Assembly (NCBI GenBank): GCA_934047225.1 | Contig: OW203992.1 | Location: 11,645,501 to 11,709,500, forward strand | DNA from: Ypsolopha sequella | Lineage: Eukaryota > Arthropoda > Insecta > Lepidoptera > Ypsolophidae | Length of the DNA: 64,000 bases | Direction of reading: 5' to 3' | In this document: in pieces, positions 50,332-59,300 of the stretch | Layout of the letters: each line of letters starts with the position of its first letter | Numbering within the stretch: the stretch's first letter is position 1 | Made by a program: the position numbers and the translations under genes | Notes under the pieces: generated by a model | Databases searched by the model: none | What the model saw: the letters and a program-made list of their open reading frames with translations, nothing else | Told to the model about the DNA's origin: nothing

Positions 50332-53300
50332 CTGATAAACGACATTTTGGCAATTACTGACCGGTTATGATATACAAGGTGACTTTTTGATCATCGTCCA
50401 AATTCATACTGGTGGCTTGGTAAGTGATCAATATCATAGATCAATAATCATTTTTGTAAAATTCGTAAAATGAAATTTCGACTCCCCATAGTGATTCACT
50501 CTGAACTGGAAATGAATTTCTATGGGAAGCCGATATTTCATTTTACAAATTTCACAAATATTGTTATTGATCCAAGATACTCATCACTTATCAAGCCTCC
50601 AGTATGAATTTGGACGATGATCAAAAAGTCACCTTGTATATTGAGACCTGCGATCGGTAAACATTTATTTAATTTATACATTAATTTATGCAGCCAAATT
50701 CATAGAATATTTTTTTTTTTTTTTATATTACATATATGTATAACTTTATGGTATGTATTTTATGCACATAATAATAGAAGTATTATTATTATTTAATATT
50801 ATTTATATATTTTTTTTATATTCAGGCAAACTTTATTTTTGTGCACGTGTATGATTATTGATTACTCTCATTTAAATTTTACTTGTTTCCTCAATGGTTT
50901 GCTGTAAGAAATCTCTTATTAGAGATAAGCTAACCCATATTACGTACATACCTTTTACTGTAAATGTTTGTGTTCGTGTTTCTGTGTACAATAAAGGATA
51001 AAGAATTGAATAGAATATTTATTTGCGTAAATCTTGGTACATAATGTTGTTATATAAAAATTATCCTAAGTAAGTATTGGAATGAAATTGCATTGCGTTT
51101 GTAAGGAACAATAAAAAAAATTACGAATTTCACAAAAAGTGTCATCAAACCTTGATACTTTATTTTTTGTTTAATTAAAACATTGTATAAAAATTATTTT
51201 CGAAATATATTTCGGCCCACTTTGGGGCCGGCGTCAGTCGAATTAAGAACATAAAATATATACAACCTTATAACTAATGATTTTAAATGAATGACATTTG
51301 AGTATGAATAAAAAATATATATACAACCTTATGACATGAATGAGCTTAACCTACTTTAACAGAAAAAATAAAATAAAAAATAAAAAATTTAGAGGCCACC
51401 CTGCGGGTACTTCATGCCTTGATACTGAGCACTTACCGAGTCTACAGTGTGAATTTGGCTACATAATATAGTTGATGCTTACGAACACTTGGTGGACCTT
51501 ACAACACATTATATTTGTTTGTTTCATCTATTGCACGTCATTAGACATGGATAAAATTATCAAGTAATAATTGATATAAGTAATTAAGATAAAAGGCAGA
51601 ACAGCGTTTCTTAACCTTTTTTGTCCACGGACTCCTTAGGAAATCAAGCACAATTTGAAGGACCCCCTTAATAAAAAAGCAGCAATAAATTTCGGAACAT
51701 TTATTTTAGTTCGACAAATTACAAAAAAATATACTTTATCATATAAAATACGTTAATGAGAAGGTTGGTGCTGCTTTTTTGCAACTAAATTAGTGATAAT
51801 TGGGTTTATATTACTACTGAGATTATAATCTAGTAATAGCCTAATATATTACTAGATTAGGCTGCGGACCCCCATACATATGCTCGCGGACCCCCAGTGG
51901 TCCGCGGACCACAGGTTAAGAAACACTGCCCTAGAAAATGCTGAACAGCGAAACCGGTCAGGCATAATAAAGTTTTATTTTATATGTGGGATAAGTACAA
52001 GCGTTTCTTTAAACATAATTGGCCTCTTCTTTTTTCGTCAATATTTATGATTCGAAAACCGTTTCAAGGAATAGAGCGGTTTCGCAGGCGGATTGGGAAA
52101 AACCCGCTTTTTTCTAATTAATCGAAACAGAACACTTAAATTCAAAATTCACTCAATATAAACTTTTTCTCCTCGTTTGACGAAACATATTTTATTAGAT
52201 GGGTTCCAAAAATTCACGATTTTGGAAATTTTGCTAGCTATTTTAGTATTTTTCTATAAAAATATAAAACTAACTTGCGCAATCTGTACCTTTTAACTGG
52301 TACTGTACAGTACAAAAGAAGCCTGGTTACCCATTGTACAGAGAATTCTAACTTGGAAACCAGAACCCGTGTAAGCATTAATTACCACGCAAAAAGAAAA
52401 AAAACATTTTTCCTGTCATTATACGTATATGTTCAAAAGCGTCGACAAAGGAGAATGCGTAAGGAAGACTGTGCGCAGGCCGCAGCTGACATCAAACTTC
52501 ACACCATTTAATGTGGCGAGCAGTGTACAACCGCTAGCATGAAAGGCTACCTATTGGCACTTCTTATTGCAGCTTCGTACCCATTAAAATAGGGAGCTTG
52601 AACTACATCAGGCGACTGATTTTTAGTAAGCTTAGTACCGTTGTAAACAACAATCTTACCAGTTATTTCCTTGACGGTGCCACCATCACCACCATATTCA
52701 GCTGGAACTATATCCTTGGGAAGGTTTTCAAGCAATTCTCTGTCAGCTTTATGGATCTTTAACTAGAAATTAAATAATTTAAAACATTTATTGATAAACA
52801 GTCATCTTCTATAAAAACGCGAATTTCGATCGTACGTAATAATAATAACTCAATGATTTCGATGTGGTTTTCGTTGTGAACTAAAAAGTTCTCTAAGAAA
52901 GGTTCTATGGATAGCTGGAGAAAGCAGACCAGTGTCATACAGTAACCCATATCAGAGAAAAGCGGCGAAGTCAAAGAAAGATTTTCACCATTACCAAGGA
53001 AATACTACTGTACAGGGTCCATATAATGTCAAATGCACAACTTCAAATGACCACTGCACGTTGTGTAACTTGGTCAATCGGTTTAATAAAAATAATGTAA
53101 ATGGTAGACTATGATTCTGATAGGTTCATCTTGGAAAAAAAACGCAAAAGCTTTATTCGCTCCATAGAAAAAAACTTTACCTCTAAATTGTACTCGAAAA
53201 GAGTGTTAAAAAGCTTTCCTTAAATCATACAGCCTTGAAATTTGTATTAAAAATAAGTGAACAAATGACCTCGTTGGTCAGTCTTAGAATATTTTAATAA

Positions 53301-56300
53301 TTTCATCTAGAAGCCGAGTTATTAAATAAAACTCAGTTTTTCGTGAACGCTTGTTTCTTTGTGGTCGTAACAGCCACGGCTAAGGGCGCGCTATTTTAAA
53401 CTAAAAGGAAAGCTCTGATTGATGCAAAATGAGGTGCTCTATTTGACTTTATATGCAGCCTTAAGCGATATATTTATCTCATTCACCCTTTGCTTAGCTT
53501 TTTCGTTGATAAGACTTTTGACTAGGGAGAAAGCTGCTTCTATGCTTGCTGGTAAATTTATGTGATGGCTGCCTTTCAGTCTCAGTGGCATCGAATCCTG
53601 AAAAAACAGTAAAAATACTTCATTCAGGCCGTTACTATATAATATGTAGATTATAGATAGAAAAGAAGAAGAAAGAAAGAGCTTTATTTCAAACACCACA
53701 GAAAACAAATTACAAACGAAATTATCTAGATGTAGATGCCCTAGATGGTATACTTAATTACGCGCGCTCAGTGCACACGGTGGTTTACCAGGATAACTAT
53801 GTCAACCGTTTTTCGTCTAAGGCAAGGCTGGCCAACAAATTTTCCAGGTGAGCAAAATTTCTTAGACTGTGGCGGCGCTGGGCCACTGCTACTACCATAT
53901 ACATAAGGTAATTTATACACAAAAAATACATAATATGCTTTAATTTACTATATTTGTAAATAAAATAACATATTTCTTTTTATTTAATGTGAGCTGTGAA
54001 ATGGTTTTGCTGTAGTAATTTGTCGGCTAGCCGGCCGACCGAAGTGCTGGCGGGCAAATTCAAATGCCTTGGCGGGCCACTTCGTGGCCCGCGTGCCTGG
54101 GTTTGGCCGGCCTTGGTCTAAAGCCGGCGCCAGACATGTGTCCACTTATTTGCACACTTCTTCGACGACTTTGTACACACATTTGGCGTACCTGCCACAC
54201 ATGCTTCGCAAACTCTTTTCTCCACAGTATGCTGGTAGACAACAAAGGAGATGGACGATTTCGTGGACGCAGTGTGCTTATATTATTTATGTGCATGTAA
54301 TTATTTTTTACATCTGCAACAAAATATATCGAAACGTCCGAGAAGAAGGCGTGAATGGATGTGTGTCCATTTTGAACGATCAAACACGTAGTTTCTCACA
54401 CAACCGTTCCGTACAACAGCGCTCGCGCAACTGGTCTTTGCAAATAGGCCAAATCACAGCCTTAGAGAAGGCTGTGGCCAAATAGTGTGGCAGGCTACGC
54501 ACTTATTTGAACACATTCCTTTGATGTGCGCTAAAAAACCGATACCGCTCGGCAAAGTGCAAATCTGTGTACAAACTTTGGAACACATAGACAAAGTCTC
54601 GTACCACACAGTGTGTCCACTCGAGTGTGCAAATAAATGGACACATGTCTGGCGCCGGCTTCAGGTGCTTGTATATAACAAACAGGGTGTTAAGATGATA
54701 TTGCGGAAGTTGGAAACTGGCGATAGTACACAACACAACCACACTAACAACACTTTGTGAAAAAAAAATTGAGAATTCGAGAAAAAAGATTTTGTTGTAT
54801 CATACATTTTGCCCATTTTGGTTGAGTATGTATGTAACGTTTCTATGGATGGAACAGCTGATTTTTTTTTTCATGGTTTGATTTTTAGTTCCGTAGTAAA
54901 AGTTGTTCGTATGGCCGAGCACTTCGCCAGTTTCCGGCTTCCGCAACATCATCTTAACACCTTTTAATAGATCCAGTGGAATATTTCCAAGATTTCGCCA
55001 CTGTTGACGGTCCTCCTGGAAGAAATGCCCATATTCACAGATTCACACACGCTGGGCAGGCGGGTTGGTGAGAGCGGTGCCGAAACCCTCGCACAAGTGA
55101 GGCCACTGCCCGTCACCAGTCTGTTTAAGGCGATTACCTTCGCCAAATTAGCAGCTCGATATTTGTCACTACGAATATCAACGGAAACGACATTGAAATA
55201 ACGTTCATATCAGCGCGCAATGCAAAGCGGCTGTTACGACGCTCGCTGCGTCCTTGAGAGGGCGAAATAGGAGAAAATTATACTTTTCACTTGGACGTGA
55301 TTACTCGATTGAATAATCTTATGTTATGTTTATAGCTATAAAGTTTATCTATTTATCAAAGCATAGATGAATTCAATCGGCCAAGCAACTCAGGAGCAGT
55401 AGGGAATTTGAGGTCAAAAAACACCATTCAGTAAAAAAAAAAAATCATGTAGAAGTTTTGGTGGTATGAAGAAGAAAACTGTTGCATATGTTGTCTAAGA
55501 GTGGATTATTCATAATAGATTTTTTCATTATTTTTGGTTTGGCCATAAACAAGGAGTAGGCTTTAGAAAGTACCCATTTGGCAATGGTAAGGGCCTTAAT
55601 ATAAAGGCCGGCAATTGGGGATGAATATACCGCCATCAATCGGTCCCAGGCATGGCGGGCCACCTGGTTGTGCCTGAGAGCTGTACTCTTAATCGCCCCT
55701 AAATAACTTGGGGGAGGTTTTAGAGTAATATGGTGGTACCTCCACAGTCGAGCTCGGCATCAGCTCTACCACCTTTATAATTAAAAAAATTATTAATAAA
55801 TATATAAAAAGCAAAATGTGATACCAACCTGAGTTATGACAGTCATTTTCTTAATGAGTCCTGGATTGACGTGTGCCACATGGTTCATGGTAACTGCTTT
55901 GTAGTCCACCAAGACTTTGGTACCTATTACTGTAGCAGTATCGTCCTCCATTACCAGGATCTGTAATCATAAAGCCAATAAGCATAAAGACAATAAGTGC
56001 TGACACCAAAATAGGAAGTTTAGTCTTTGTATAGGTATGATGTAGGTATATATTATTAATTTACAAGTACATGTATATGTTGTATATGTAATGTATATTA
56101 TATATATATAATATAGCATGTAGTATACTATAGTTTACTGGGCATTTATGAAATATGTATATTAAAAATATTCAAATATCGAATACTATTTCGACAACAC
56201 GGCACTACCCTCCCCCATTACAAGGGCGCAAAGGAATAAATTACGAGGACGATTTAAAACACGAGCGTAGCGAGTAGGAAATAAAACAAATATAATTTTG

Positions 56301-59300
56301 TGAACTTTAAATTGTAATTGGCTCAAAAGGACTGTATCCAGAGCCATTAAACAGTGGAAAAAAAAGTATGACATTTATGGTACATAGGAAAGGCTGCAGG
56401 CTAGCCAACCATTGTAAATAAATTAAAAATAATAATAATAATAAAGCCGTAGGGCAAAATAATCGACTTTTTGTTCGGTTTTGATGCATAAAAAGTGGGC
56501 CTTTACGAGCACATGCATTGAAAAGACAATAAGGGGTGACACCAAAATAGAAAGTTGAGTCTTTATGTAGGAATGATGTCGGTATATATTATTAATTTAC
56601 AAGTACATCTATATGTGTATATGGTTATTATATAGCATGTAGTATACTATATTTTACTGGGCATTTATGAAAAATGTATATTAAAAATATTCAAATATCG
56701 AATACTATTTTGACAACATGGCACTACCCTTCCCCATAACCAAAGGTTAGCTTGTAGAAAATACTAAATAGTAGGTATTAAGCTCGTCTGTGTGCATAAA
56801 CTTTATCTCGTGCAATAAAGAATTTTATTATTATTATTTTTCTTTTTCTAGGTAGGTAGTTATATTTGCAATGTAAAGCAAGATCAAGAAGCTTATAACC
56901 AAACTGGTAGCCGTTCATAAATAAACATAAGTTCCAACACTGACAGCAGGATAGCGTATACAATTTTCAACGGGTGTGACAGAGGTGGCATTAGAACCCA
57001 TGTCGCGACCCTGGAGCGCTAACTTCCTAAAACAAGGTCATGCCAAAAAATTTTACCTTCAAATTCTTTACCTTTCAGGAGCAAACAGACATTGATAGCG
57101 AGCGAATCGAAAAACGTCACATATGTAATAGAGATAGAAATAAATGAAGGCAGTGAACGAAATAGTAGTTTATGCTACAAGGGCGCAAAGGAAGAAATAA
57201 CGAGGACGATTTAAAACACGAGCGTAGCGAGTGTTTTAAACGTAACCGAGTAATTTATTGCTCTTACGCCCGTGTATCATACTACGTTTTTCAATGCATA
57301 GTGTGAGGAAATAAAACAAATATAATTTTGTGAACTTTAAATTGTAATTAGCTCAAAAGGACTGTATCCAGAGCCGTTAAACAGTGGAAAAAAAAGTATG
57401 ACATTTATGGTACACAGGAAAGGCTGCAGGTTAGCCAACCATTGTAAAAAAATAATAATAATAAAGCCCTAGGGCAAAATAATCGACTTTCTGTTCGGTT
57501 TTGATGCATAAAAAGTGGGCCTTTACGAGCACATGCATTGAAAAAAATATAGAAGTCTGATTACAGCTAAAATGTCTGATTGCAGCTGAAATGACCTCAT
57601 GAGAAAGTGTGTTGAACACAATTTTGTATGGCGACCGGTTCAACAGCGTTCACCGTGTCTTTGAATCGGCCAAGCCCGGCTGACTTAGTGTCGTATGACA
57701 AGGCTTTTGCTCTTTTCAGTCTCCGGTGCCATTTACGAATGACACTTTGTTAGAAATTACTCTTCTGTGTATTTTTCAGGTAATTTATTTTATCGTGCAG
57801 CTTTCTATGAAGGTAAACGCTCCAGTCTGGTTATAAACCTCTTAAAAAAGATCCACTGATGGTGCTATGCAGTTTTAGAAAATATTTTATTATGAGCACA
57901 AAGTTTAAAAGTTTGACATTGGTTGTTACTCCCTTTTTGACAAAACGGTAATGGTTAACAAAATTACTATCTACGCCATCTATAAAGATTCCACGAGAGA
58001 CCATAAAAAGTATTAAGAATTATTAATATAAATAAAATTGTGATATTAATTTACCTGTGCCATATAATAAAATACACAAAGTATATCCGCAATATTATAC
58101 TTGTCAGCGTCGTAGAACCCAGGCCTGAGGAGAACCACACGCGGTGAAAGAACCTTCGATTTCGGAAGAATGACGCAACACCTGAAAATTATATTTAAAA
58201 GATATTTCTGAGGGCACTCGGAAGAAAAATAAAAGACAGATGGCAAGACCACCGCTCAATGTCGTACTTGACGCAAAGGATTTCCATTGCAATCCAACGC
58301 GGGAACGCAGCGAGCGTAATGGGAACCTTTGTGCCGGGTACGATGAGGGGCGGTCTTTTTCATAGTTAAGGTTTTATTTGTAAGTTAATTTTGTTTTTAT
58401 AGTAGGTTTATTTTAAGCTTTGTAGTTAGTGTATATTTTAAGTATTATTTATAATTTAGTATTTTTTATGTTATTTAAGTTTCTTTACAAAATAAATTAT
58501 AATAAAAAAAAAACAAACTATATTTTTTTTTATTCTGAATCCTGGTAATAAAAAGAGGCAAACGCGGCAGGAGGCATACCACGGATCTTCCGATTATAAT
58601 AGAAGAAAATTTTAATCACCATTGCCCCGCAAATATTTATGATAATGGTGAAAAATATGTCAAGTTTTGTTATCATCTCGTCATACACAAATACAGACTC
58701 CGTTGATGAACTAAAATTATATTTGTATGATGAGAAAAAAGCTTTTAAAAGTGTAATTTAAATTCAAATACCTAGTTTATTTTGCAAAGTAGGTATATAT
58801 AATACACGTTTCACAAGTCAAAATTTTATCTAATAAATCTAATAAAATATATGTAATAAAATAATAAATGTACATGAACTACATTAAAGGTTTATTTAAT
58901 TTATTTAGCAATATATATACGATTAAAATGATAGGTAAAATATATATTATACAAGGTGAAATCCAATCAACCGCCCGAACCCATACCGGAGACCCGGCCA
59001 GGGACCAGGAACAAGGTTCAATGATCACCAACCGAGCCCCCAGCACGAATCCAGGCGGCCGACCAAATCCCATCCTATATACTACATACTAATAGGTTAC
59101 ATATATAAATACATGCCTACCTCCGCCCATTCGATTAGTCTTGCTAAGAAGAACGGGCAAGAAAGTTAGCAAAATGTGCATAATATACACACACCCTTAG
59201 CAGACTTAAAACTTAAAAGTATAACACACATACCCTTGTCTTAAAACTTCCAAAAATTTGTCGTCAGATGGTTTTAGTCTTTTCGTTATATCTGGAGCTG

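Noticed and set aside
54069..54485. 138-codon plus-strand ORF
   Set aside because: Covers the end of a hAT element and most of a MITE; translation is not protein-like.
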